Shown here: positions 25,571 through 33,486 of the stretch, one piece after another | Layout: every line of letters starts with the position of its first letter | Numbering within the stretch: position 1 is the first letter of the stretch | Source: Parachlamydiales bacterium | GTDB lineage: Bacteria; Chlamydiota; Chlamydiia; Chlamydiales; SM23-39 | DNA: 64,000 bases | Reading direction: 5' to 3' | Assembly (NCBI GenBank): GCA_019694475.1 | Contig: JAIBBX010000004.1 | Location: 62,001-126,000 of the forward strand | Notes under the pieces: model-generated | What the model was told of the DNA's origin: nothing | Seen by the model: the letters and a program-made list of their open reading frames with translations, nothing else | The model's database searches: none | Translations under genes and position numbers: made by a program

Positions 25571-26267
25571 AATCAACCTCATTCATCTAGAAAATGTTCC
25601 CATTTTCGAGCAGCTTGAGCTCGAAGAGGCCCTTTTGCGCGGCAGCGATGAGAATTTTTGCATCATCAATCAAGGATCTTCGCGTGCGATTGTAATGGGG
25701 ATATCGGGCGACCCGGCAAAATTGATCAACATCGAAAGCGTGAAGCAGGAAAAAATTCCAGTAATCAAGCGCTTCAGCGGCGGCGGGACAGTTATTGTCG
25801 ATGAAAATACCCTCTTTGTAACCTTTATTTTCTCTAAAGGACTCTTCGATATTCCTCCTTTCCCTGAGCCGATTCTCCGATGGAGCGAAAAATTTTATCA
25901 AGAGAGCTGGGGAATCCCGGATTTCCACCTTCGGGAAAATGATTACTGCGTTGGAGACAAGAAGTGCGGCGGTAATGCTCAATATATCCGAAAAGACCGC
26001 TGGCTCCACCACACTTCATTTCTATGGGATTATTCTCCTGACAATATGAAACACCTTCTTCTCCCCGCCAAAAGACCCAAATACCGCCTCGACCGCACTC
26101 ACGATGATTTTTTAACTAGATTGAAAGGTCATGCACCAAGTCCGGGAGAGCTTGTTGAAAAACTCAAAAAAGCGGCTGGCCAAAACGCAAATGTAAAACC
26201 GCTTTACATTAGCGATCTCAAGTTCAATGAGCCACTTAGAAAATCGCTTCATTGGGTCGAGTTATAA
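25554..26267 (+). CDS. lplA: Lipoate-protein ligase A family protein
   Basis: A biotin/lipoate ligase-fold enzyme of about 237 residues that attaches lipoate to E2 subunits. The lipoyl-binding motif RFSGGGTVIVD is at 71-81, and KKCGGNAQYIRKDRWLHH carries the conserved lysine and following His; LLLPAKRPKYR also fits the family. There is no ATG, GTG or well-placed start: TTG 25554 lies 1 base after GGAG, while ATT 25560 has correct 7-base spacing. The gene overlaps the previous one. A copy of the dispersed palindrome (26190-26210) is within the coding sequence near the C-terminus. The 3' end overlaps the convergent kinase-fold gene by 19 bases. Confidence 0.9.
   Translation: MVIRPEINLIHLENVPIFEQLELEEALLRGSDENFCIINQGSSRAIVMGISGDPAKLINIESVKQEKIPVIKRFSGGGTVIVDENTLFVTFIFSKGLFDIPPFPEPILRWSEKFYQESWGIPDFHLRENDYCVGDKKCGGNAQYIRKDRWLHHTSFLWDYSPDNMKHLLLPAKRPKYRLDRTHDDFLTRLKGHAPSPGELVEKLKKAAGQNANVKPLYISDLKFNEPLRKSLHWVEL
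26190..26210. repeat. Dispersed palindrome, copy 2, inside lplA
   Basis: AATGTAAA (26190-26197) and TTTACATT (26203-26210) with centre ACCGC. It encodes NVKPLYI in the lplA frame, close to the C-terminus, where lipoate ligases are not conserved. It may be an inserted or drifted copy. Confidence 0.7.
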
Positions 26268-26992
26268 TATTCGGGCGCGTTTTTTGAAAGCCATCTTCGC
26301 ATTTTTTTATGATAGCGCTCCATTTCTCGATTCGGATCGAGGTTGGGATCGATTCGATAGTTGCCAAAATCAAATTCAATTGCTTGGCCACCCAAAAAAC
26401 CAAAATTTCGGCTTAAACTCGGATCCTTATTCCACACTCCTATCGAAGCACGCGAGCGGATCAGATGAAAAAATTGATCCAATCTCTTTTGCATGCCTAT
26501 CGGATCGTTTCGTTCTCGAAGCAAAACTTCTTCAAGTTCTTCCACTTTTTTTTGAACGATAAATCGAACCGAATTGAGATTGATCTCGAAAGATCGCCCG
26601 ATAGCGTCTTTGCAATGAAAGATTGGAAGATCGATCGCCGTAGGGTTCAAGTGAACGTAAATAAGGCCCGTTTCTTCTTTTAATCTGTCGTAGGCTGTTT
26701 TGCAGGCGTTGAAGAGAGGGATATATTTGGTTTTATCTCTTTTTCGATCGAATCGGAGAAGTTTTACGACATAACGTTTATCAGGACTCTCAAAGACGAA
26801 GCTTTGCACCCCTTTTCCTAAGAATGTAAAGGGCTCGCTGAGTATTTCGTTGAGGGACGCAGGAACAGATGTTTCCCATTTGGGATCGGCGGGCCAGTCC
26901 AAGCGGAGTTTCGATATCCGAAATCCTTGAGTCAATCTTGTGGCGGCAAAGGGAAGAGAGAGCATGATCGCAATAAAAAGAATCTTTCTCAA
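26249..26992 (-). CDS. Secreted kinase-fold protein, paralogue A
   Basis: A 247-residue exported protein. The start is most likely TTG 26992, which overlaps the stop of paralogue B (TTGA) and has GGAGG at 5 bases; this yields a clean signal peptide (RKILFIAIMLSLPFAA). Kinase-like landmarks are a glycine-rich loop FLGKGVQSFVFE (about 57-68), a lysine in YVVKLL (about 77), a catalytic-loop-like NKDPSLSRNFG (about 188-198) and a metal-site-like IEFDFG (about 205-210). The spacing and N..FG...IDF pattern match the protein-kinase/aminoglycoside-kinase fold, but the HRD His-Arg is absent. It is 46 per cent or less like its neighbour by eye. A periplasmic or secreted target is inferred. Confidence 0.7.
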   Translation of the reverse strand: MRKILFIAIMLSLPFAATRLTQGFRISKLRLDWPADPKWETSVPASLNEILSEPFTFLGKGVQSFVFESPDKRYVVKLLRFDRKRDKTKYIPLFNACKTAYDRLKEETGLIYVHLNPTAIDLPIFHCKDAIGRSFEINLNSVRFIVQKKVEELEEVLLRERNDPIGMQKRLDQFFHLIRSRASIGVWNKDPSLSRNFGFLGGQAIEFDFGNYRIDPNLDPNREMERYHKKMRRWLSKNAPEYYNSTQ

Positions 26993-27786
26993 CGAGCCTC
27001 CACAACATGTTTGTCGATCCACCTTTGCAGTTTTTTTTCAAAGAATATTTCTCTTTGCTTGGCTCTCTCTGGAGAATAGATGAAGGATGCGAAATCGATC
27101 GCAACGACCTTCCCATCTAAAATTCCAAAATTGCCATTCAATCTCGAGTCATTATTTACGATCCCTTGAGCGCTTATTTCTTCTAAAAGAGTGTGGAAAG
27201 ATTGAAATAAGGGTTCTTTGGGCTGTTCGAGGAAAGCTGGCAGGAAGGGGGCGGCTCTTTTTTGTAGGGCAAATCGAACTTGAGAAGTGTTAACGATGTG
27301 TTTTCGTCCAAAACAATCGAGCAAAGTGATGTTTGGAAGTCCTTCTTTTGGGTTAAGATGGATATATACAAGTCCTGTTTGCTCTTGTGCATAGCGAAAG
27401 GCCAAAGAACAGGCTTCAAAAGTTTTCTCAATTTTTTCTGGCGTATAGATATAGCGGCGATGGCTAAGACCCAGCCATTTTCTAAAGGCTGCAACCAAAT
27501 GGCTTCCAAGCGGGATGCGGCAAGAGTCGTAATGAAAAATCTTCAAGACGTATTGACCATCTTGGCTCATAAAGACAAAACTTTGGCCCCCTTTGGAAAA
27601 ATAGGTGAATGGTTTTTTCAAGCTTTCAAGAGCTTTTAGATCGGTTAAAGGTGGTGTTTCCCATTTTGTAACATGAGGCCATTGAACGAAGCATTTAGCA
27701 GGACGAAAAGGATGGATAGTCCGCCGATAAGCGGAAGGAAGCCAAAACGGCAAAGAGAGCAGAGTCAGGAAAAGAAAAAAACGCAT
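26989..27786 (-). CDS. Secreted kinase-fold protein, paralogue B
   Basis: A 265-residue exported protein, tandem paralogue of the next gene. The signal peptide is about 1-18 (FFLFLTLLSLPFWLPSA). The glycine loop FSKGGQSFVF is at 63-72, the lysine in YVLKIF is Lys82, and the conserved middle block is TGLVYIHLNP (138-147). The catalytic-loop-like NNDSRLNGNFG is at 211-221 and the AIDFASF metal-site position at 229-235. The shared blocks between the pair are exactly those a kinase fold would keep, which supports function rather than drift. The substrate is unknown. Expression is probably as a two-gene unit with translational coupling to paralogue A. Confidence 0.72.
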   Translation of the reverse strand: MRFFLFLTLLSLPFWLPSAYRRTIHPFRPAKCFVQWPHVTKWETPPLTDLKALESLKKPFTYFSKGGQSFVFMSQDGQYVLKIFHYDSCRIPLGSHLVAAFRKWLGLSHRRYIYTPEKIEKTFEACSLAFRYAQEQTGLVYIHLNPKEGLPNITLLDCFGRKHIVNTSQVRFALQKRAAPFLPAFLEQPKEPLFQSFHTLLEEISAQGIVNNDSRLNGNFGILDGKVVAIDFASFIYSPERAKQREIFFEKKLQRWIDKHVVEAR

Positions 27787-27827
27787 AGTTGGGAAATAGC
27801 ATATTTTCTGCTATTGTTTGAGTCAAA

Positions 27828-28820
27828 ATGAAAATCGTATTGATTGCAACTCTTCGTTTAGGAGATGCGGCGATGGCATCCCCCATCATCCCCGCATTGA
27901 AAAAGCATTTTCCAAATTGCGAGATCGATATTGTAGTGCGAGCCGGTTTTGAACCGCTTTACAATGAAGATCCTGGAATCTCCAAAGTCCTCTCCTATAC
28001 GGATAAAAGACAGCTCCTGTCTTTATTGAAAAAAGGGGGCTACGAAATGGTCATCAACTGTTTTGAAGGGAAGTTCAATAAGCTCCTTTTTTTAAGCCGC
28101 ATCCCTCAGCGGATTGGCCTTCGGCAAAAAAAACCGATCCGCGATTATTTTTTTCTCACTAAGAGCAAAAAACCGGTTGCGGTCAGCTATAGGCAGCTTC
28201 TAACGGAACTTGCCTCTTTAGTCGGCATCGAGCTGGTTGATCCAATGCCCCGCATCATCACATCGGCGACAACTGATCGGACGAACTACATCGTTGTGCA
28301 TCCTGGATCCTTAGAAAAAATTCGGGTTTGGCCTTATTTCGGCGAGCTCATTGAATGGCTGGCTGACACAGTTCCTCACAAAATTCTTCTGACTGGCTCT
28401 GCGGTTGAGGCCGAGGAACTCGAAGGCTATGCTAAGGGTAAGCCAAATGTTGAAAACATTGCCGGCAAAACGAGTCTTTATGAGCTGATGGGAATCTTAA
28501 AAAAAGCAACCCTAGTTGTCGGGAACGATACAGGACCTGTGCAGCTTGCGAAGGCATTAGGAACAAAAGCGATTACCATTTATGGCGCGGCTCATTCACG
28601 CACGATCGGATTCAAGGACCCTTACGAATTGGTTCATGAAGTGCCTTGCCGGCCGAAAAATGGATTTTTATTCGGAATTGAGCTGAATGCCGGAGGCCGT
28701 TGCGAATATTACGATTGCCCCACCCGGATTTGTCTTTATGGATTAGCCCTGCGGCAAGTGCAACAAAAAGTGAAAGAAGTTTTGGGCCTTAATTCAAGGT
28801 TGTCCCTCTATCCGAAATAA
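27828..28820 (+). CDS. Glycosyltransferase family 9 (ADP-heptose:LPS heptosyltransferase-like)
   Basis: A 330-residue GT-B enzyme of family 9, expected to transfer heptose or a similar sugar to lipopolysaccharide at the inner face of the inner membrane. N-terminal IVLIATLRLGDAAMASPIIPALK is the family start. The donor-site motifs are HPGSLEKIRVWP (about 160-171) and VVGNDTGPVQLAKALG (about 225-240), followed by YGAAHSRTIGFKDPYE. A candidate promoter with TTGGGA (27789) and TATTGT (27812), 17 bases apart, would start the transcript about 4 bases before the ATG. It converges on the small beta-grasp-like gene with 13 bases of overlap. Confidence 0.9.
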   Translation: MKIVLIATLRLGDAAMASPIIPALKKHFPNCEIDIVVRAGFEPLYNEDPGISKVLSYTDKRQLLSLLKKGGYEMVINCFEGKFNKLLFLSRIPQRIGLRQKKPIRDYFFLTKSKKPVAVSYRQLLTELASLVGIELVDPMPRIITSATTDRTNYIVVHPGSLEKIRVWPYFGELIEWLADTVPHKILLTGSAVEAEELEGYAKGKPNVENIAGKTSLYELMGILKKATLVVGNDTGPVQLAKALGTKAITIYGAAHSRTIGFKDPYELVHEVPCRPKNGFLFGIELNAGGRCEYYDCPTRICLYGLALRQVQQKVKEVLGLNSRLSLYPK

Positions 28821-29101
28821 TCGACAGGTAAATATGCATCGATGCTTATCACCTTAGTTGAGCGCAAAAGATCTTTGAGCAGCACTGACTTTTCAATCAC
28901 TGCTAAATCAAATCGGTGGAATCCATCTTTGACCGCTGTTATGGTTAGCCCCGTCAAGGAGCGCTGAACAGCATTTCTAATTTTTTTAATCAAACTTCCG
29001 ACGGTTTCGGTATTCATATCTATGAGGATCCGTTTGTTGTCTTCTGGGTACCACGTTGTTTTTACCTCTATCATTTGAGGATTCGCTCTAATAGCTGACA
29101 T
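28808..29101 (-). CDS. Small possible beta-grasp protein
   Basis: A 97-residue protein with a strong AAAGGAG ribosome site. The layout is two strands (MIEVKTTWYP, KRILIDM), one amphipathic helix (TVGSLIKKIRNAV), then strands (LTGLTITAV, VISIDAYLP), with a VLLKDLL turn. This is the order of a ubiquitin/beta-grasp fold. Its helix-to-strand region aligns without gaps to residues 34-65 of the ubiquitin-fold protein at 4089, with matched T, A, L-x-G and I-x-A positions (7 of 32 identical, many conservative). The relation is suggestive, not proven. It lies 49 bases downstream of asnB on the same strand and may be co-transcribed. Confidence 0.6.
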   Translation of the reverse strand: MSAIRANPQMIEVKTTWYPEDNKRILIDMNTETVGSLIKKIRNAVQRSLTGLTITAVKDGFHRFDLAVIEKSVLLKDLLRSTKVISIDAYLPVDYFG

Positions 29102-29150
29102 AGACGGCTCCTTTTTTTACAAGCGCAGCAGTATCAAAGATCAGAAGCTT

Positions 29151-30953
29151 TTATTTAAAGGTATATTCAGGAGCAAAACGGCGGAACCACAGCTCTAAAG
29201 AAAGAAGAGCAAAAAGGCGCGTTGCATGGAGATCTTTTCTTGAAGGCAGATTCCGAAATAGGTTTCGTTTTTGGAGAGAAGCAAGAGCATCATCCATAAG
29301 AGGCTTTAATTCTCCTGCCATCCATTCCTTGAGCGGAATGACAAATCCCCATTTCGGGCGGGAAATGATTTCTGTCGGAAGATATCCTTTGCTAGCGATT
29401 CGTTTTAAAATATATTTTCCGTCAGTGCCGCGCAGTTTGAAGTTTGCAGGCAGGCTTGCTGCGAATTCAACGAGTTTGTGGTCGAGATAGGGAACGCGGG
29501 CTTCGAGCGAATGCGCCATTGTGGCTCTGTCCACTTTTGTGAGCAAATCATCTGCAAGCCATAAACTTGTATCGATGTGCAGCATTTTATCGAGGTATTC
29601 ATTCGAATTGCACGCAAAATACTGGGTTTCAGCTAGAGTTTCGAGGCTGGTTGTAAGCGTTTTTCTAAAGGGACGCGAAAGCAGCGAAGAATAGATCTCG
29701 CGATCAAATAGATTTGGGATGGTGGTATAGCGGCGGGAGGGGGGCTTTGCCATTGCTTTCAAAAGCCTGTTTTTTCGCAATCTTCCAGGAAGAATCTTGT
29801 GAAAAGGGGCATAAAAAGGGGCCCATCTATTACAGATGGAAGCCTCTTTGAGCCGTTTGTGATAATTGCTATAGCCGGCAAAGATTTCATCGGCGCCTTC
29901 CCCAGTGAGAGCAACGGTTACATGCTTTCGGGTCAACTTGGAAAGAAGCAAGGTTGGCAGCGCTGCTTGATCGCCAAAAGGTTCATCAAAAAGATCGTTC
30001 AGCGTTTCTTGAATATCCTTTGCGTTCACAAAAAACGGATGGAAATCGGCGCCTAAAAATTTAGCGACACGCTCGGCGTGTTCTTGTTCGCTGTGTACAT
30101 GTTTTAGTGCGATTGAGAAGATTTTTGTTTTTTTGCCGATTTCTTCTTGCATCATCGATGCAATGAGCGAGGAATCGATGCCTCCGCTCACAAATGCGCC
30201 AAGAGGAACATCAGAGACAAGCATCGATCGGACAGATTTGCGTAAAAGTTTTTCTGCTTCTCGAATAGCTTCTTCTTCATCTCCTTCGAATTTGGGCGAA
30301 TAACTCGGCGTCCAATACCGCTTTTGTTCAATTTGACCATCTTTCAAAAGAAGATAATGAGCAGCTGGAAGTTTTCGGATATGCCGGAAGATCGAGTAGG
30401 GCGCTGGAATATATTGGCATTCAAGGTAAAGGCCGATCGCATCAGGATCGATTTCGCGGGAAACAGATGGATGCTGCAGAAGGGCTTTCAATTCCGAAGC
30501 AAATAGCAGGCGCCCATGGTCCCACGAAATGTAAAGCGGCTTTACACCCAGATGGTCTCGGGCCAAAAGGAGTTGCTGCCCATCCCAAAAGGCAAATGCG
30601 AACATCCCTTGGAGTTTGGATAGGGCCAATTCTTTCCATTCTATCAGAGCATGGAGCAGTACTTCAGTGTCCCCGTGGGTTTGGAAGGTGTGGCCTAGCC
30701 TTTCTAATTCTGCCTTGAGTTCAAGAAAATTATAGATTTCTCCATTAAAAGCTAAGGAGAACTTGCCGTGAATCATGGGCTGATGGCTGGCGGCCAGGTC
30801 GATGATGGATAGGCGTCTGTGGCCAAGAGCTAGAGGGCCGTTGCAATAAAGGCCGGATGCGTCGGGACCGCGGGAAAAAAGCTGAGCCGTCATCCGCTCT
30901 AAAACTTCTTTGGGTTGAGGAGAAGGATCGTACCAACCAGTGAAACCGCACAT
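29151..30953 (-). CDS. asnB: Asparagine synthetase B, glutamine-hydrolysing
   Basis: A 600-residue two-domain enzyme making asparagine from aspartate, glutamine and ATP. The start is set at 30953 so that the catalytic cysteine becomes residue 2 (MCGFTGW). The frame is open a further 41 codons upstream, but that extension would bury the nucleophile. The glutaminase domain is 1-210 (GHRRLSIIDL, FNGEIYNF, GDTEVLL). The synthetase domain has the PPi-binding SGGIDSSL and the GEGADEIFAGY motif, with DKMLHIDTSLWLADDLLTKVDRATM downstream. Copy 3 of the palindrome lies in the conserved GVKPLY codons. It is absent from classical Chlamydia, so it marks broader amino-acid capacity. Confidence 0.95.
   Translation of the reverse strand: MCGFTGWYDPSPQPKEVLERMTAQLFSRGPDASGLYCNGPLALGHRRLSIIDLAASHQPMIHGKFSLAFNGEIYNFLELKAELERLGHTFQTHGDTEVLLHALIEWKELALSKLQGMFAFAFWDGQQLLLARDHLGVKPLYISWDHGRLLFASELKALLQHPSVSREIDPDAIGLYLECQYIPAPYSIFRHIRKLPAAHYLLLKDGQIEQKRYWTPSYSPKFEGDEEEAIREAEKLLRKSVRSMLVSDVPLGAFVSGGIDSSLIASMMQEEIGKKTKIFSIALKHVHSEQEHAERVAKFLGADFHPFFVNAKDIQETLNDLFDEPFGDQAALPTLLLSKLTRKHVTVALTGEGADEIFAGYSNYHKRLKEASICNRWAPFYAPFHKILPGRLRKNRLLKAMAKPPSRRYTTIPNLFDREIYSSLLSRPFRKTLTTSLETLAETQYFACNSNEYLDKMLHIDTSLWLADDLLTKVDRATMAHSLEARVPYLDHKLVEFAASLPANFKLRGTDGKYILKRIASKGYLPTEIISRPKWGFVIPLKEWMAGELKPLMDDALASLQKRNLFRNLPSRKDLHATRLFALLSLELWFRRFAPEYTFK
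30530..30546. repeat. Dispersed palindrome, copy 3, inside asnB
   Basis: TGTAAAGC (30530-30537), G, GCTTTACA (30539-30546). On the asnB strand it encodes VKPLY of the family-conserved G-[IV]-K-P-L-Y motif, so protein constraint may explain this copy; the synonymous codons chosen nevertheless give a perfect palindrome. Confidence 0.5.
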
Positions 30954-31288
30954 GGATAGAAATCGTGACAGGAAAAGAGATAATTTTCTAGAAGGAAAAT
31001 TCTCCGCCGAAAGGGGCCTGACACAAGCACAGTCAACCGGGTTCGTGCAAGTGGGACCGCTTCCCAATAGGGCCAATGACCTCTTACTGGCGTCGTGATC
31101 CCCTAATGAAGAATATCGTTGAGGGGCATTTGGTGACCAGGGTATCCCAAACAGCAGAGAATGGGTGATTCTCTCTTAATGCAACATTTATGAAAAGCAA
31201 TTTTTTTCGGACCCATGTGCCTCACAATTCTCTTTTGAGATATTTCCTTGGGTGCTAAACTGAACACTTGCATTTTACAAGGTGAAAT
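30954..31288. other. 335-base gene-free region between divergent asnB and hppA
   Basis: It holds the promoters of two divergent genes. Bases about 31010-31110 are more GC-rich than usual for intergenic DNA here. They contain pairable segments such as CACAAGCAC (31022-31030) with GTGCAAGTG (31045-31053), whose flanks match around a 2-base mismatch, and inner AACC/GGGTT. I see no tRNA, SRP, 6S or riboswitch consensus. On the asnB strand the frame stays open but has no ribosome site. Confidence 0.5.
31235..31261 (+). promoter_or_regulatory. Candidate extended -10 promoter of hppA
   Basis: TGCTAAACT (extended -10, hexamer 31256-31261) is preceded by TTGAGA at 31235-31240 (15-base spacer) or TTTTGA two bases earlier (17). 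The start codon follows 28 bases later with AAGGTGA as ribosome site. Confidence 0.45.
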
Positions 31289-33373
31289 ATGAACCTAGAA
31301 CTCTATTATTTTGTCATCTTTTGCGCCGTTGCAGCTCTTGTTTATGGCGCAATTTTGGGATCTTCTGTTCTTTCAAAGGGAACGGGGTCTGAAGCGATGC
31401 AGCGGATCGCTCGGGCCATCCAAGATGGCGCATCCGCGTATCTCAACCGACAGTACCGCGTCATTGCGATAGTAGGACTTGTCGTATTTGTCCTGCTTTC
31501 TTGGAAGTTAGGACTTCTTGTGGGAGTCGGCTTTGCGATTGGCAGCATCCTCTCCGGGGCTGCTGGATACATCGGGATGAATATTTCCGTTCGAGGAAAC
31601 GTCCGTACAGCCGAAGCCGCTAAATATGGACTATCTCCAGCTCTTGGGGTTGCCTTCAAATCGGGAGCCATTACAGGTTTTCTCGTTGTTGGCCTCGCTC
31701 TTTTAGGAATTACTTTGTACTACATGTTCCTCAAATCTATGGGCGTTGAACAAAGACAAATTTTTGAGGCGCTTGTCGCTCTTAGCTTTGGTGCCTCTCT
31801 GATCTCGATTTTTGCCCGTTTAGGCGGAGGAATCTTTACTAAAGGTGCAGACGTTGGCGCAGACCTGGTCGGTAAAGTAGAAGCTGGCATTCCAGAAGAT
31901 GATCCTCGCAATCCAGCAGTAATTAGCGACAACGTAGGCGACAACGTCGGCGACTGCGCTGGAATGGCTGCTGACCTTTTCGAAACCTATGTGGTGACAA
32001 TTGTCGGTACCATGCTCCTCGGTAAAATTTTCTTTAAGGGGGCTGACCAAGAGACGCTCATTTTCTTGCCTCTTGCGATCTGCGCGATTTCCATTTTGGC
32101 CTCGATTGTTGGTTCTTTCTTCGTCCGTTTGGGCAAGAAACAAAATATTATGGGGGCGCTTTATAAAGGATTTATCGCAAGCGCGATTCTTTCTACAGTT
32201 GCTATCGGCTATTTGATTTCTTCTTGGTTTGGATTTGATCGTGTATTCCAAACAAGCGGCATCACATTCACAGGACAAAATCTGTTCCTCTGCGCCTTCA
32301 TCGGTATGGTAGTGACCGGGCTCCTTATGTGGATTACCGAGTACTATACTTCAACCAAGTTCCGTCCAGTTAGACACATTGCGAGAGCCTCTGTCACAGG
32401 ACACGGGACAAACGTGATCCAAGGTCTTGCTGTTTCTCTGGAGTCAACAGTGCTGCCGGTCGTCTTTATTTCTGGCGGTATTTTGGCTTCATATATGCAT
32501 GCAGGTCTTTATGGCGTAGCAACAGCTGCTTCCAGCATGCTGGCGTTAGCAGGAATGATTGTTGCTCTCGATGCATATGGCCCAGTTACCGATAATGCAG
32601 GCGGAATCGCAGAAATGTCTAATCTTCCGCACGAAGTGAGAACCGTGACTGATGCTTTGGACGCAATCGGCAATACTACGAAAGCAGTAACGAAAGGCTA
32701 CGCAATTGCATCTGCTGCTTTTGCGGCATTGGTTCTTTTCGCAGCCTATATCGAAGATCTAGTCTTCTACTTCCCAAATCTCAAAGTTCAGTTCTTGCTC
32801 CAAGATCCTTATGTTGTGATCGGACTTCTTATTGGAGGCTTCCTCCCATATTTGTTCGGCGCGCTCAGCATGACTTCTGTGGGACGAGCTGCATCCGCAG
32901 TTGTGATTGAAGTAAGACGGCAGTTCAAAGAAATTCCTGGCATCATGTCAGGCGCTGCATTGCCCGATTATAAAAAGGCGGTCGATATGCTGACGAAAGC
33001 AGCGATCCGGGAAATGATCATCCCATCGCTCTTGCCAGTCGTGGCTCCGATTGCTCTCTATTTCTGCATCTCTTCAATTGCCGGAAGACAAGAAGCGCTT
33101 GTTTCGGTAGGAGCGATGCTGCTTGGCGTTGTGCTCACAGGTCTCTTCCAAGCTCTGTCTATGACAGGCGGCGGCGGCGCATGGGACAATGCGAAGAAAT
33201 ATATTGAAATGGGCAACTACGGCGGAAAAGGCTCAGATGCTCACAAAGCTGCCATCACAGGCGACACAGTCGGCGATCCATATAAGGATACGACTGGCCC
33301 AGCCATCAATCCGATGATTAAAATCGTCAATATTGTGGCTCTCCTGTTGCTCGCGATCCTATCGCAGCTTTAA
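31289..33373 (+). CDS. hppA: Membrane-bound proton-translocating pyrophosphatase (K+-independent type)
   Basis: A 694-residue integral inner-membrane enzyme (about 16 helices) that couples hydrolysis of pyrophosphate to H+ export. The PPi-binding signature [13 protein letters not shown] is at about 189-201, followed by [24 protein letters not shown] second acidic loop is [19 protein letters not shown] near the C-terminus. The position that separates K+-dependent from K+-independent enzymes reads GNTTKA (Lys), the K+-independent form. In an intracellular energy parasite this would save the energy of biosynthetic PPi. It is transcribed alone and ends at a strong terminator. Confidence 0.95.
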   Translation: MNLELYYFVIFCAVAALVYGAILGSSVLSKGTGSEAMQRIARAIQDGASAYLNRQYRVIAIVGLVVFVLLSWKLGLLVGVGFAIGSILSGAAGYIGMNISVRGNVRTAEAAKYGLSPALGVAFKSGAITGFLVVGLALLGITLYYMFLKSMGVEQRQIFEALVALSFGASLISIFARLGGGIFTKGADVGADLVGKVEAGIPEDDPRNPAVISDNVGDNVGDCAGMAADLFETYVVTIVGTMLLGKIFFKGADQETLIFLPLAICAISILASIVGSFFVRLGKKQNIMGALYKGFIASAILSTVAIGYLISSWFGFDRVFQTSGITFTGQNLFLCAFIGMVVTGLLMWITEYYTSTKFRPVRHIARASVTGHGTNVIQGLAVSLESTVLPVVFISGGILASYMHAGLYGVATAASSMLALAGMIVALDAYGPVTDNAGGIAEMSNLPHEVRTVTDALDAIGNTTKAVTKGYAIASAAFAALVLFAAYIEDLVFYFPNLKVQFLLQDPYVVIGLLIGGFLPYLFGALSMTSVGRAASAVVIEVRRQFKEIPGIMSGAALPDYKKAVDMLTKAAIREMIIPSLLPVVAPIALYFCISSIAGRQEALVSVGAMLLGVVLTGLFQALSMTGGGGAWDNAKKYIEMGNYGGKGSDAHKAAITGDTVGDPYKDTTGPAINPMIKIVNIVALLLLAILSQL

Positions 33374-33385
33374 ACTTCTCAAGCC

Positions 33386-33424
33386 GGTCCCCGCACACAA
33401 AAAGCGGGGACCGCATCTTTTTTA
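33386..33424 (+). terminator. Intrinsic terminator after hppA
   Basis: Perfect 9-base GC-rich stem GGTCCCCGC (33386-33394) / GCGGGGACC (33404-33412), 9-base loop, then GCATCTTTTTTT. Confidence 0.92.
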
Positions 33425-33486
33425 AATATTCCATATAATTTATCTTTTATGTAGCATTTGTCCCTTAAATTTTTTTAAGAGGGCAT

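Noticed and set aside
30954..31076. 41-residue N-terminal extension of AsnB
   Set aside because: It would move the catalytic cysteine away from position 2; the enzyme needs Cys as the first residue after Met removal.
31000..31200. SRP RNA, 6S RNA, tmRNA or a known riboswitch between asnB and hppA
   Set aside because: None of the consensus cores could be found (for example GGAAGG-GCAGCC for SRP RNA, or the FMN, TPP, SAM and cobalamin boxes).
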